Position numbers and translations under genes: made by a program
Notes under the pieces: generated by a model
Database searches by the model: none
What the model was told of the DNA's origin: nothing
The model's input: the letters and a program-made list of their open reading frames with translations, nothing else
Part shown: positions 16,713 through 25,035 of the stretch, one piece after another
How the letters are laid out: the number at the start of each line of letters is the position of its first letter
Numbering within the stretch: position 1 is the stretch's first letter
Assembly (NCBI GenBank): GCA_902800355.1
Contig: CADCEE010000012.1
Location: forward strand, 1-59,287
Reading direction: 5' to 3'
Source: an uncultured Erysipelotrichaceae bacterium
Lineage (GTDB): Bacteria > Bacillota_I > Bacilli_A > RFN20 > CAG-826
Length of the DNA: 59,287 nucleotides

Positions 16713-18506
16713 TTATTTCTTCGCAACCATACGACGGTTGAACTCATTAATGATTCTAGCTTTCTCTAATTCAGACTTACCTTCTAGAGATTGAGACAAG
16801 ACATCTTCTTCAGTAATGCGTTTTCTTTCACTCACAATAGTGTCTAATAAATTGTTCAACAATTCTTCTGTACACTCCTGAGGGTGGGTCTCAGAATAAA
16901 TCGAAACCAAGTCACGAATAATTCTTTCTTTATTTTCTAAATCACTAGATTCTAATAACGACATCAAGCCTACATCATCCATCATTTCATGGCCTGCGGC
17001 ATATTCAACGACGAAATTTGCAATTGTGCGGTAGACATCATCGTAGAATCCTGGCGTTTTTGCCTCGTAAAAGCCCACAGCAGACTTGTTTTGTGTCATT
17101 TGGTATAAAAGTTCTCTCTCTGCTGTTAAAAGCTTCTGAAGCTCTTTTTTCTCTGGTCGATATTCTTCAATTATCTTGCTAGTTGAATCTACACTATCAT
17201 CTGCAGTCGATAGTCTAGCTTTCTTTACTACCCCTCTAATTGATTCCACATCAAATCCAGTAATCTTTTCTAATTTACGTAAATATGTGTCTAATTCAAT
17301 TTGACTATTTATCTTTGATAATATTGGCAAGAATTCTTTAATAAGAGCCTTCTTTTCATCGACAGTTTTAAGCGGATTAGATCTCAAATAATAATTAAGC
17401 GCAAAGTCCACTTGAGTGGTTAATTTATTAAGATACTCCTCTAAAGCCTCTTTACCATCTTCATTCAATATCTCATCAGGATCTTTAGAACTTCCTTGAT
17501 TATCAACGACACGATATTTTAATCCAGCCTTAGATAACGCTTTAGAGATTTTCATCATTGCACTTTGACCAGGTAAGTCTCCATCTAGACAAAGTCTAAT
17601 TTCTACATTTAATCCTCTTAAGATTTGAATGTGCTCATTAGTTAACGCTGTTCCCATAATAGCAACAGCAGCATCAATGCCAATCTTACTTAAGGCATAA
17701 ACATCCATAAAGCCTTCACAAATATAGATATAGCCTTTTAATTTCGCTGCTTCTTTAGCAATATGGATGTTATATAAGTTGCTAGATTTATGAAATAAAT
17801 AAGTCTCAGGTGTATTCATGTATTTAGCGGTATCATCATTAACAAGACGACGGGCGCTAAAACCAATTACATTGCCATCAATATCACAAATTGGAAATAC
17901 CACTCTACCTTCATTCATATCAGCGTAGTTACCAACAGAAATCATCTTGGCTACACCAGTATCTTCGATAGTCTTAATAGAGTGACCTTTCTTTTGTAAA
18001 TAATTAATTGTGGCTTTTCCATCTTTATAGGCATAGCCTAATTTGTATTTATTTCTAAGTGGAGCGTCTAGTTTTCTAGACTCAAAATAATCGAGTCCTT
18101 CTTTACCTTCGGGTGTATTTAAAGCGAATTGATAATATAGGCATAAGTCATGTAAACACTTTAAAAGTGATTCTCTTCTTTCATCAACCTTCTTAGGTCT
18201 AGAAATTGAATCTAAACCTTCAGGATGATAGCCAACAATATCAGCGACTTTTTTAATAGCCTCTCCATAGGAGATCTTCTCATATTTTTGAACGAAGGAA
18301 ATTGCAGTTCCACTTGTTCCGCATACAAAACATTTAAAGAATTGCTTTTCAGGAGACACTACTAAAGATGGATTTGTGTCATCATGAAACGGGCAGACCG
18401 CTTTATAGTTCTTACCTTGCTTAATTAAAGGAAGATAGGAAGAGATGACTTGAACAATATCCGCATGCTTTAATACATCTTCTGCAATTGATTTATTGTA
18501 TGCCAT
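16713..18506 (-). CDS. dnaG: DNA primase
   Basis: Synthesises RNA primers at the replication fork. The CHC2 zinc finger has C38, H41, C59 and C62 (CPFH and CFVC). The TOPRIM catalytic core shows YICEGFMDVYAL (about residue 256) and CLDGDLPGQSAM (about 308). The C-terminal helicase-binding region is present. At 597 residues the length is normal. Located between glyQS and sigA in the conserved macromolecular synthesis cluster. TATAAT lies only 16 nt before the ATG with no convincing -35, so a promoter there is doubtful. Confidence 0.94.
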   Translation of the reverse strand: MAYNKSIAEDVLKHADIVQVISSYLPLIKQGKNYKAVCPFHDDTNPSLVVSPEKQFFKCFVCGTSGTAISFVQKYEKISYGEAIKKVADIVGYHPEGLDSISRPKKVDERRESLLKCLHDLCLYYQFALNTPEGKEGLDYFESRKLDAPLRNKYKLGYAYKDGKATINYLQKKGHSIKTIEDTGVAKMISVGNYADMNEGRVVFPICDIDGNVIGFSARRLVNDDTAKYMNTPETYLFHKSSNLYNIHIAKEAAKLKGYIYICEGFMDVYALSKIGIDAAVAIMGTALTNEHIQILRGLNVEIRLCLDGDLPGQSAMMKISKALSKAGLKYRVVDNQGSSKDPDEILNEDGKEALEEYLNKLTTQVDFALNYYLRSNPLKTVDEKKALIKEFLPILSKINSQIELDTYLRKLEKITGFDVESIRGVVKKARLSTADDSVDSTSKIIEEYRPEKKELQKLLTAERELLYQMTQNKSAVGFYEAKTPGFYDDVYRTIANFVVEYAAGHEMMDDVGLMSLLESSDLENKERIIRDLVSIYSETHPQECTEELLNNLLDTIVSERKRITEEDVLSQSLEGKSELEKARIINEFNRRMVAKK

Positions 18507-18548
18507 ATAATAAAATTATAAATCTACTAATTTACTACTAATTATTAA

Positions 18549-19922
18549 CTAGTAAAATATTTTGACTCCTAAGTATTCAACTAACTTTTCAATTGGTAAT
18601 CTAATTTGACTCATAGAATCTCTTTCTCTAATGGTAACTTGATTATCATCAAGTGTATCGAAATCGACAGTGATACAGAAAGGAGTTCCCACTGCATCTT
18701 GACGACGATATCTCTTACCGATACTACCAGTATCATCATAGATGACAGGCATATATTTAGATAAGATTCTTTGAATGTCTCTAGCTTTATCTTCTAACTT
18801 CTTAGATAAAGGGAAGATAGCAGCTTTAATAGGCGCCACTAAAGGTGATAAGTGCATGACGATACGTGATTCACCGTTCTCAAGCACTTCTTCGTCATAT
18901 GCGTCACATAACACCATAAGTGTTAATCTATCTAAACCAACTGATGGTTCGATACAATATGGAACATATTTGGAGTTATCTTCTGGATCTAAATATTCTA
19001 AAGATTCACCACTATAAGCCATATGACGCTTCAAGTCATAGTCAGTTCTATCGGCGATACCCCAGACTTCACCCCAACCAAATGGGAATAAATATTCAAT
19101 ATCAGTGGTCGCCTTAGAATAGAACGCTAATTCTTCTGGGTCATGATCACGGTAACGAAGATTATCATTTTTAATACCTAAAGTATTAATAAACTCTAAA
19201 CACTCTTTCTTCCAGTGGGCAAACCATTTAAGGTCTTCACCTGGTTTACAGAAGAATTCCATTTCCATTTGTTCGAATTCACGCATTCTGAAGGTCATTT
19301 GACCTGGAGTAATTTCATTTCTAAATGCTTTACCAACATTACAAATACCTAAAGGTAATTTTCTTCTTGTGGTTCGACAAACGTTTTTAAAGTTCACAAA
19401 CACGCCTTGAGCGGTTTCTGGTCTTAAATACACTGTAGATTTAGAATCTTCAGTTACACCAATATGTGTTTTAAACATCATATTGAATTGACGAATATCA
19501 GTGAAATTCTCAGCTCCACAATTTGGACAAGCAATATGATGAGAACGAATATATTCCATCATTTGATCGTTATTCATTGACGTCACTGGAGCGCTTGGAT
19601 CAGCAGCTTCAATTAATTGATCAGCTCTAAAACGTTGTTTACATTTCTTGCAGTCAATTAATGGGTCATTAAATGTAGAAACGTGTCCAGTAGCCTCCCA
19701 AACTTTTGGGTTCATTAAGATTGCCGCGTCAATTCCAACATTAGTTGGACTTTCTTGAACAAACTTTTTCCACCACATTTTTCTAATGTTATTTTTGATT
19801 TCTGAACCTAATGGTCCATAATCCCAAGTGTTAGATAAGCCACCATAAATCTCGCTTCCCTGATAATAAAAGCCAGATGAAATCAAGTGACTACATACTT
19901 TATCGAAACTAAAATCACTCAT
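18549..19922 (-). CDS. glyQS: Glycyl-tRNA synthetase, homodimeric type
   Basis: Charges tRNA-Gly. This is the alpha2 class II enzyme of Bacilli and eukaryotes, not the alpha2/beta2 type. Motifs include GGLSNTWDYGPLG (early), FMMFKT then RPETAQGVFVNFK, FRNEITPG with FRMREFEQMEMEFF (motif 2) and the class II motif 3 text CIEPSVGLDRL. A zinc-binding C-x2-C pair (KKCKQ and HIACPNCGAENF) is present. I start at ATG 19922, where GGAGG is 8 nt upstream, rather than 57 nt earlier. It has its own strong promoter with a leader of about 20 nt, too short for a T-box. Confidence 0.94.
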   Translation of the reverse strand: MSDFSFDKVCSHLISSGFYYQGSEIYGGLSNTWDYGPLGSEIKNNIRKMWWKKFVQESPTNVGIDAAILMNPKVWEATGHVSTFNDPLIDCKKCKQRFRADQLIEAADPSAPVTSMNNDQMMEYIRSHHIACPNCGAENFTDIRQFNMMFKTHIGVTEDSKSTVYLRPETAQGVFVNFKNVCRTTRRKLPLGICNVGKAFRNEITPGQMTFRMREFEQMEMEFFCKPGEDLKWFAHWKKECLEFINTLGIKNDNLRYRDHDPEELAFYSKATTDIEYLFPFGWGEVWGIADRTDYDLKRHMAYSGESLEYLDPEDNSKYVPYCIEPSVGLDRLTLMVLCDAYDEEVLENGESRIVMHLSPLVAPIKAAIFPLSKKLEDKARDIQRILSKYMPVIYDDTGSIGKRYRRQDAVGTPFCITVDFDTLDDNQVTIRERDSMSQIRLPIEKLVEYLGVKIFY

Positions 19923-19950
19923 GTGATATACCTCCAAAACAGCATGAAAA

Positions 19951-19979
19951 AGTATAAAGTTAGTTATATTTCTTGTCAA
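19951..19979 (-). promoter_or_regulatory. Strong sigma-A promoter for glyQS
   Basis: On the minus strand TTGACA (19974-19979), a 17-bp spacer and TATACT (19951-19956) stand about 30 nt before the start codon. The -35 is perfect and the -10 matches at five of six positions. It overlaps the end of the gap after recO. Confidence 0.85.
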
Positions 19980-19998
19980 CCTATTTTAAGTGTATTAA

Positions 19999-20721
19999 TT
20001 ATTTCGCACTAATTAGTGTGTCTAAAGAATTGAGTCTGACTCCGACAATATCATCAACAAATTCTTTTAACTTAGTTAAAATCTTTTTCTTGTCCTTGTC
20101 AGAGAATAATTCAATTTTTGGTAAAGAATAATCTTTGGCTTTAAAGATATAGCGGATTAATCTCATTTGTGTGCCATTTAAATCTTTCACAGTGTCTTCA
20201 CTTTGACAGTTTTGGCAAATGAATCCACCATCTTCAAAACTAAATGCCACAATGTCATTTTTGGTTCCGCAGTGGATACAATGTTCAACTTCTAACTCAG
20301 CCCCACTAAACTTAATTAATTTAGCAAGATAAACTAGAACGACCATATAATGGTCCTTACCACTTCTTAAAGCGTTAAGCGCAGCTTCACATTCGTTAAA
20401 CGCTAAGTGTTTTTCTTCGTCAGGTAAGATGTTTCTAGTAATTTCAGTAAGTACACCAATAGAAACTAAATAATCATAATCCGTTGTTCCAAGCATCGGA
20501 GAAGAAACTAAAGTCGCATTATTCACCACCTTATGTTTATATCGCCCATCTGCTAAAAATTCGACTTCAGCGATAGTTAAGGGGTTATTAAGCCATACAT
20601 ATTTACTTTTTGGATCTTGAGCGCCTTTAGCCATAAAGGAAATAAACCCTTCTTGGCTAATCGCGTTATAAATGCAGTCTTTTTCTTTATAACTGCTTTT
20701 AGATAAAATAATAACTTTCAT
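19999..20721 (-). CDS. recO: DNA repair protein RecO
   Basis: RecF-pathway mediator that loads RecA on SSB-coated DNA. The N-terminal OB fold (MKVIILSKSSYKEKDCIYNA) and the central zinc finger CIHCG...CQNCQ (about residues 148-174) are visible. The C-terminal part is helical and the length of 240 residues is normal. I use ATG 20721, which is 1 bp after the era stop, because the nine codons upstream are unlike RecO. The era-recO-glyQS order is conserved in Firmicutes. Confidence 0.9.
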   Translation of the reverse strand: MKVIILSKSSYKEKDCIYNAISQEGFISFMAKGAQDPKSKYVWLNNPLTIAEVEFLADGRYKHKVVNNATLVSSPMLGTTDYDYLVSIGVLTEITRNILPDEEKHLAFNECEAALNALRSGKDHYMVVLVYLAKLIKFSGAELEVEHCIHCGTKNDIVAFSFEDGGFICQNCQSEDTVKDLNGTQMRLIRYIFKAKDYSLPKIELFSDKDKKKILTKLKEFVDDIVGVRLNSLDTLISAK

Positions 20722-20722
20722 G

Positions 20723-21610
20723 TTATTTCTTTTTGTTTTTATATCCATACGCTTCTAATGAAGCGTCGTCGTTACGCCAATCTGATTGTACCTTCACAAA
20801 TAATTCTAAATAAACGTGTTTATCTAATTGTTTTTCTATACTTTGTCTAGCTTTTTGACCGATTAATTTGATGCGTTTACCACCACTACCAATCACTATT
20901 CCCTTTTGGGAATCTTTTTCAACGATAATCGAAGCTACGATATGCACTGGTTTAGCTTCATAATCGATCTTGTTAACATAGACTGCAATACTATGTGGTA
21001 CTTCGTCTCTTAAGATATTTAAAGCTTTCTCTCTAATGATTTCTTTAATCTGGAAAACTTCATCTTTATCGGTGATTTCTTCTCCAGGATAATATTCTGG
21101 GCCCTCTGGAAGGAGATTTTCCACTACTTTGATGAGCAAGTCCAAATTGAATCTTTCGCTTGCGACAGTGTCAATAAAGTGGCTTTCTGGGAGTTTTTCT
21201 CTATAAACTTCCTTTAACTTTTCGACTTTATCAATTCTCGCTTGGTCAATTTTATTAAAAACAATCACTAAAGGAGCGTTTTTTATATCTAAATGGTCGA
21301 GTAGATATTGATCTCCCTCTCCAAAAGGTTTAGAAGCATCCACCACTAAAATATTCACATCAGCGTCATGGGCGCTAGAATAAGCCATCGCATTCATTTC
21401 CTCTCCTAATTTTGCATGAGGCTTATGAATACCAGGAGTATCTATAAAGATAATTTGTGAATTTTCTCCCCGATATATACCTTTAATCACATTTCTAGTG
21501 GTTTGGCTTTTATCGGTAACAATAGATATCTTATGGTTGATAAGACCATTTAAAATGGTCGATTTACCAACATTAGGATGTCCTAAGATGGTGACAAATC
21601 CGGATTTCAT
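20723..21610 (-). CDS. era: GTPase Era
   Basis: GTPase that binds the 3' end of 16S rRNA and takes part in 30S maturation. G motifs are visible: GHPNVGKST (residues 10-18), the switch text QTTRNVIKG, DTPGIHKPH and NKID (about 120). The C-terminal KH domain shows GIVIGSGGKRIKLIGQKAR. At 295 residues it is complete. Its ATG overlaps the cdd stop by one base, so it is probably coupled to cdd. Confidence 0.95.
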   Translation of the reverse strand: MKSGFVTILGHPNVGKSTILNGLINHKISIVTDKSQTTRNVIKGIYRGENSQIIFIDTPGIHKPHAKLGEEMNAMAYSSAHDADVNILVVDASKPFGEGDQYLLDHLDIKNAPLVIVFNKIDQARIDKVEKLKEVYREKLPESHFIDTVASERFNLDLLIKVVENLLPEGPEYYPGEEITDKDEVFQIKEIIREKALNILRDEVPHSIAVYVNKIDYEAKPVHIVASIIVEKDSQKGIVIGSGGKRIKLIGQKARQSIEKQLDKHVYLELFVKVQSDWRNDDASLEAYGYKNKKK

Positions 21611-22011
21611 TATTTAAGATCGTCTCCAGAGAAAGCAAATGGGAGAAGTTCATCAACACTAGTTTCTTTTTCGTCTCCCTTAAGATTAGACATATATATA
21701 GGAGCTTCTCTAGGAAAGAGTTCACTAATCACTTGACGACACGCTCCACAAGGGGAACATGGCTCGTCAGTATCTGCAGATAAGGCTAAAGCCACAAAGT
21801 CTTCCTTTTTATAGCCATTCATCATCGCATTATATAACGCATTTCTTTCAGCGCACATACATAATGGATAACTGGAGTTTTCCACATTAGCACCAACAAA
21901 GACTTTTCCGTCTTTAGTTAATACTGCGGCTCCAACAGCGAAATGGCTATAAGGAGAATAAGATAAGCTCCTTGCTTCTTTAGCTTTGATAATTAATTGA
22001 TTCTTGTCCAT
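21610..22011 (-). CDS. cdd: Cytidine deaminase
   Basis: Pyrimidine salvage enzyme converting cytidine to uridine. The tetrameric zinc enzyme signature is intact: C53-A-E55 (CAERNA) with the catalytic glutamate, and PCGAC with C88 and C91. The substrate-binding text SHFAVGAAV and NVENSSYP is also present. At 133 residues it has the standard short form. It sits between ybeY (4 bp upstream) and era, as in Bacillus. Confidence 0.94.
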   Translation of the reverse strand: MDKNQLIIKAKEARSLSYSPYSHFAVGAAVLTKDGKVFVGANVENSSYPLCMCAERNALYNAMMNGYKKEDFVALALSADTDEPCSPCGACRQVISELFPREAPIYMSNLKGDEKETSVDELLPFAFSGDDLK

Positions 22012-22015
22012 GAGA

Positions 22016-22471
22016 TTACACTCCTTTTTCTGATAAGATTTCTTCTTGTAATTTAAACATTTTTTCTTCGTCTACCTTATTCATATGGTCATATCCAAGT
22101 AAATGGAGTAGGCCATGTACGAATAAAAACGATAATTCGCGGTGTAGACTATGTCCGTATTCCTCGGCCTGTTCTTTAGCCTTATCTAAAGAGATATAAA
22201 TATCTCCAAGCACTACTGGACCATGAGAGAATAGTATTTTATCATAATTATTCTCATTGTCTAGGAAAGCGAAACTAATAACGTCAGTAGGACGGTCAAT
22301 CCCACGATATTTCTTATTGATCTTATGGATATAGCGGTTATCAACAATGCTCACCGAGACAATTGGGTCGCATTTAAGACCTAGTTTTTTATAAGTCACA
22401 TCCATGAGTTCTAAATAAAAGCTCTCGTAAGATTCGCACTCCGCAAATTTTGAATTAAAATCTAATTCCAT
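22016..22471 (-). CDS. ybeY: Endoribonuclease YbeY
   Basis: Metal-dependent endoribonuclease involved in 16S rRNA maturation. The zinc motif H-x3-H-x5-H is clear in HGLLHLLGYDH (about residues 119-129). The upstream family text DRPTDVISFAF and LGDIYIS is present. At 151 residues it is complete. The phoH gene that usually precedes ybeY is not here; a C39-peptidase membrane protein takes that place. Confidence 0.93.
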   Translation of the reverse strand: MELDFNSKFAECESYESFYLELMDVTYKKLGLKCDPIVSVSIVDNRYIHKINKKYRGIDRPTDVISFAFLDNENNYDKILFSHGPVVLGDIYISLDKAKEQAEEYGHSLHRELSFLFVHGLLHLLGYDHMNKVDEEKMFKLQEEILSEKGV

Positions 22472-22498
22472 GTGAATATCTTATCATAGATAATCGCC

Positions 22499-23716
22499 TC
22501 ATTCCACGGGATTATTCTTAATAGACAAATCCATATAATGAAGTAATTTGGCCAATTGGTTATTATATTCTTCACTTTGTTCTGAATATTGCATCAGCCT
22601 AATAAAATTATCTTTTAGATAAATAGAGATACAAAGATAGAATATAACATAGGTAATGTTAACAACATGAGATACCGCCATAATAGTAATAATACTCATT
22701 AATAAAGCGGTTATTTCTACATATGTTAAAGCATTTTTAAATAGTCCTAGTTTATATGCTCCTTCATGAGCGGCATTTACTACTGAACGGAATTGAAATA
22801 CATTCTCAACATTTCTAATAACTTCTTCTTTATCCGCTATTTCATCATATTTATTTTTTTGATATGGAAGATAAACATAAACATGAATGATAGCGAGTAA
22901 CAAAGTTAAGAAGACATAAACTAAGTTTACTGTGTTATTCATCACTAAGACAGCGGTGATAAATATCGAGATTAATACTGTATAAAGTAGATTTGGAATA
23001 ATTGTTAAAGCAACATAACGATATTTTTCCATCACTTCAAAGAAATCATAAAACTGTTCTTTTTCAGCGTTAATTCGATAATTAAAAATATTATCATCCA
23101 TTCTCTGCATAGCAGATATCAGGTTTTTCCTAAACATAATCTCAAAGATAATGAATAAAGATAGAAAGATAATCGGGACAAAGAAATAAGAATTAGCGTT
23201 AATAAAATACATTCCTACCGCTAAAGAAATAGAACTCACAATTTGCCAAAGCGGAATTGTTATTTTATCCCTTTTATCAATGAAATCATTGATTTGAATG
23301 TCACACTTCACCTTTTGATAGCCTTTTTCTTTATTGACCACCAGCGCTTTATGGTCCCACTGGCTATAAAAGATTTCTCTTAGGAGTTTTCTTTTGCCTA
23401 TTTCCGGATCGTAGATTGTGACATATTTCCGGCTCATTGCTAAAACGAGAACGCTATGTTTAACTCCTTTTCTTTTTTCAAGTGTGACAATAAAGGGATA
23501 TTCTTTATTCCTTTCAATTTCATTTGATCCACTAATACGGATACCTGATACGTCCATATGATAATTCGCGGCGATTTTCTTTAAATCCATAAAGCTATAT
23601 GGTTTATCCTCGCCCTTTAAAAATAGATAGTTCTTGTCATGATGATAATTGGCCAATAACATCTTTAGACAAGTGAAGGCACAATCATGTTGGCCGACTT
23701 GGGATATAAAGTACAT
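22499..23716 (-). CDS. C39 peptidase domain fused to a six-helix exporter domain, no ATPase
   Basis: Residues 1-120 form a papain-like C39 peptidase, the domain that cleaves leader peptides in bacteriocin exporters. The catalytic set is visible: C12 in GQHDCAFTC, H87 in GVKHSVLV and D103 in YDPEIG. Residues 145-380 hold six hydrophobic helices, like the membrane domain of type I ABC exporters. The protein then ends at residue 405, where an ATP-binding domain of about 230 residues would be expected. No such domain or precursor peptide is seen nearby. AAAGGAGG precedes the ATG. Function unknown; peptide processing or export with a partner encoded elsewhere is an inference. Confidence 0.8.
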   Translation of the reverse strand: MYFISQVGQHDCAFTCLKMLLANYHHDKNYLFLKGEDKPYSFMDLKKIAANYHMDVSGIRISGSNEIERNKEYPFIVTLEKRKGVKHSVLVLAMSRKYVTIYDPEIGKRKLLREIFYSQWDHKALVVNKEKGYQKVKCDIQINDFIDKRDKITIPLWQIVSSISLAVGMYFINANSYFFVPIIFLSLFIIFEIMFRKNLISAMQRMDDNIFNYRINAEKEQFYDFFEVMEKYRYVALTIIPNLLYTVLISIFITAVLVMNNTVNLVYVFLTLLLAIIHVYVYLPYQKNKYDEIADKEEVIRNVENVFQFRSVVNAAHEGAYKLGLFKNALTYVEITALLMSIITIMAVSHVVNITYVIFYLCISIYLKDNFIRLMQYSEQSEEYNNQLAKLLHYMDLSIKNNPVE

Positions 23717-23815
23717 TTTTCCTCCTTTGTAGAGAAAGGTCCCTACATATAATAAAGACTGGAAAAATCGCCAACCTTGCGAAAAAAATTTTAAAAAGTT
23801 GTCAAAGAAAATTAA

Positions 23816-23833
23816 AAGACCCTAATGGGTCTT
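23816..23833 (-). terminator. Terminator after dnaJ
   Basis: AAGACCC (23816-23822) pairs with GGGTCTT (23827-23833) around TAAT and is followed on the minus strand by a T-rich run. The stem overlaps the dnaJ stop codon. It marks the end of the heat-shock operon. The rest of 23717-23815 is AT-rich leader before the C39 gene. Confidence 0.75.
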
Positions 23834-24965
23834 ATTTTTTAAAGTTTTTTTGGAATTTATAGAAAGGGTTATCGCTTTCTTTAGTGTTATCTTTATATTC
23901 CTTCAAAGCTTCTTTTTGCTTTTTATTAAGTGAAGTTGGAGACTTGATATCTAAGTGTACATATTGATCTCCAGGCTTGCCTGTTCTTAAATCTTTAATA
24001 CCTTGTCCGCGCATTCTTAATGTTTGACCTGGCTGAGTTCCTTCTGGAACAGTAAGATAAACATTACCGTTGACTGTCGGAACTTCAATCTTAGTTCCTA
24101 AGATGGCATCGACAAAGTCGAGTGGAATAGTAAGATGGATATCATTTCTTTCTCTTTGGAAATATGGATGCGCCTTGACAGTAATTTCAATATAGAGATC
24201 TCCATGTTCTCCTCCATTACTTCCTGCCGCTCCCATTCCTTGAAGTCGGATTTGTTGACCGCTTTGAATACCCACTGGGATATGGATTTTCATTGTCTTC
24301 TTTACGCGTTTATGGCCAGATCCACCGCAAACAGAACACTTCTTTAGAATTGTTCTACCTGCACCATTACAATCTGGACATATCGTTTCGGTATTCATCA
24401 TTCCAAAGATGCCACGTTGTTGACGAATGATTGTGCCCTTACCGCTACATTTAGCACAGGTTTTAATGTCGCTAGGACTTTCAGCCCCTGAGCCGTGGCA
24501 GTGTGGACAATCTTCTTCAAAGTCGAACGACACTTCTTCATCTTTACCGTTCACCGCATCCATAAATTCGACGCGATGTTTCATTAAGATGTCATCTCCT
24601 CTTTGAGGACCAGTTCTTCTAGCGCTACGCCTAGCACCTCCTCCACCAAAGAAAGATGAGAATATATCACCTAAATTGATATCTTCACCAAAACCAGAGA
24701 ATCCGCCCGCAAATGGATTACCTCCACCAGGGCCACCTCCAGTTTGTTCGAATGCAGCATGGCCAAATTGGTTATAGGCATCACGCTTTTGATCATCAAA
24801 CAAAACATCATAGGCTTCTTGCACTTCTTTGAATTTCGCTTCATCACCCGTCTCTTTATTATCTGGGTGATATTTTTTCGCTAATTTACGATAAGCAGAT
24901 TTAATTTCATCTTTGGATGCTGTTTTACTAACACCCAAAACTTCATAATAATCTCTTTTTGCCAT
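23832..24965 (-). CDS. dnaJ: Chaperone DnaJ
   Basis: Hsp40 co-chaperone that delivers substrates to DnaK and stimulates its ATPase. The J domain (residues 1-70) has HPDN. A Gly/Phe-rich linker follows (about residues 75-125). Four zinc CxxCxGxG repeats are seen as CPHCHGSG, CAKCSGKG, CPDCNGAG and CSVCGGSG. The C-terminal substrate domain is complete, total 377 residues. Last gene of hrcA-grpE-dnaK-dnaJ, with AAAGGAG before the ATG. Confidence 0.95.
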   Translation of the reverse strand: MAKRDYYEVLGVSKTASKDEIKSAYRKLAKKYHPDNKETGDEAKFKEVQEAYDVLFDDQKRDAYNQFGHAAFEQTGGGPGGGNPFAGGFSGFGEDINLGDIFSSFFGGGGARRSARRTGPQRGDDILMKHRVEFMDAVNGKDEEVSFDFEEDCPHCHGSGAESPSDIKTCAKCSGKGTIIRQQRGIFGMMNTETICPDCNGAGRTILKKCSVCGGSGHKRVKKTMKIHIPVGIQSGQQIRLQGMGAAGSNGGEHGDLYIEITVKAHPYFQRERNDIHLTIPLDFVDAILGTKIEVPTVNGNVYLTVPEGTQPGQTLRMRGQGIKDLRTGKPGDQYVHLDIKSPTSLNKKQKEALKEYKDNTKESDNPFYKFQKNFKK

Positions 24966-24990
24966 GTTGCTCCTTTCTCCCTTAGGCTAA

Positions 24991-25008
24991 AGAGGGCCGA
25001 AGCCCTCT
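24991..25008 (-). other. UUCG tetraloop hairpin between dnaK and dnaJ
   Basis: AGAGGGC and GCCCTCT form a perfect 7-bp stem closed by TTCG on the minus strand, an exceptionally stable RNA hairpin. No T tract follows, so it is more likely an mRNA processing or stabilising element than a terminator. Confidence 0.65.
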
Positions 25009-25035
25009 AGCGAAAGGAAATTTATTTTTAATAAA

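Noticed and set aside
18507-18548. AT-rich partial repeats between dnaG and glyQS as a terminator
   Set aside because: TACTA-type repeats occur, but no stable stem with a T tract can be drawn.
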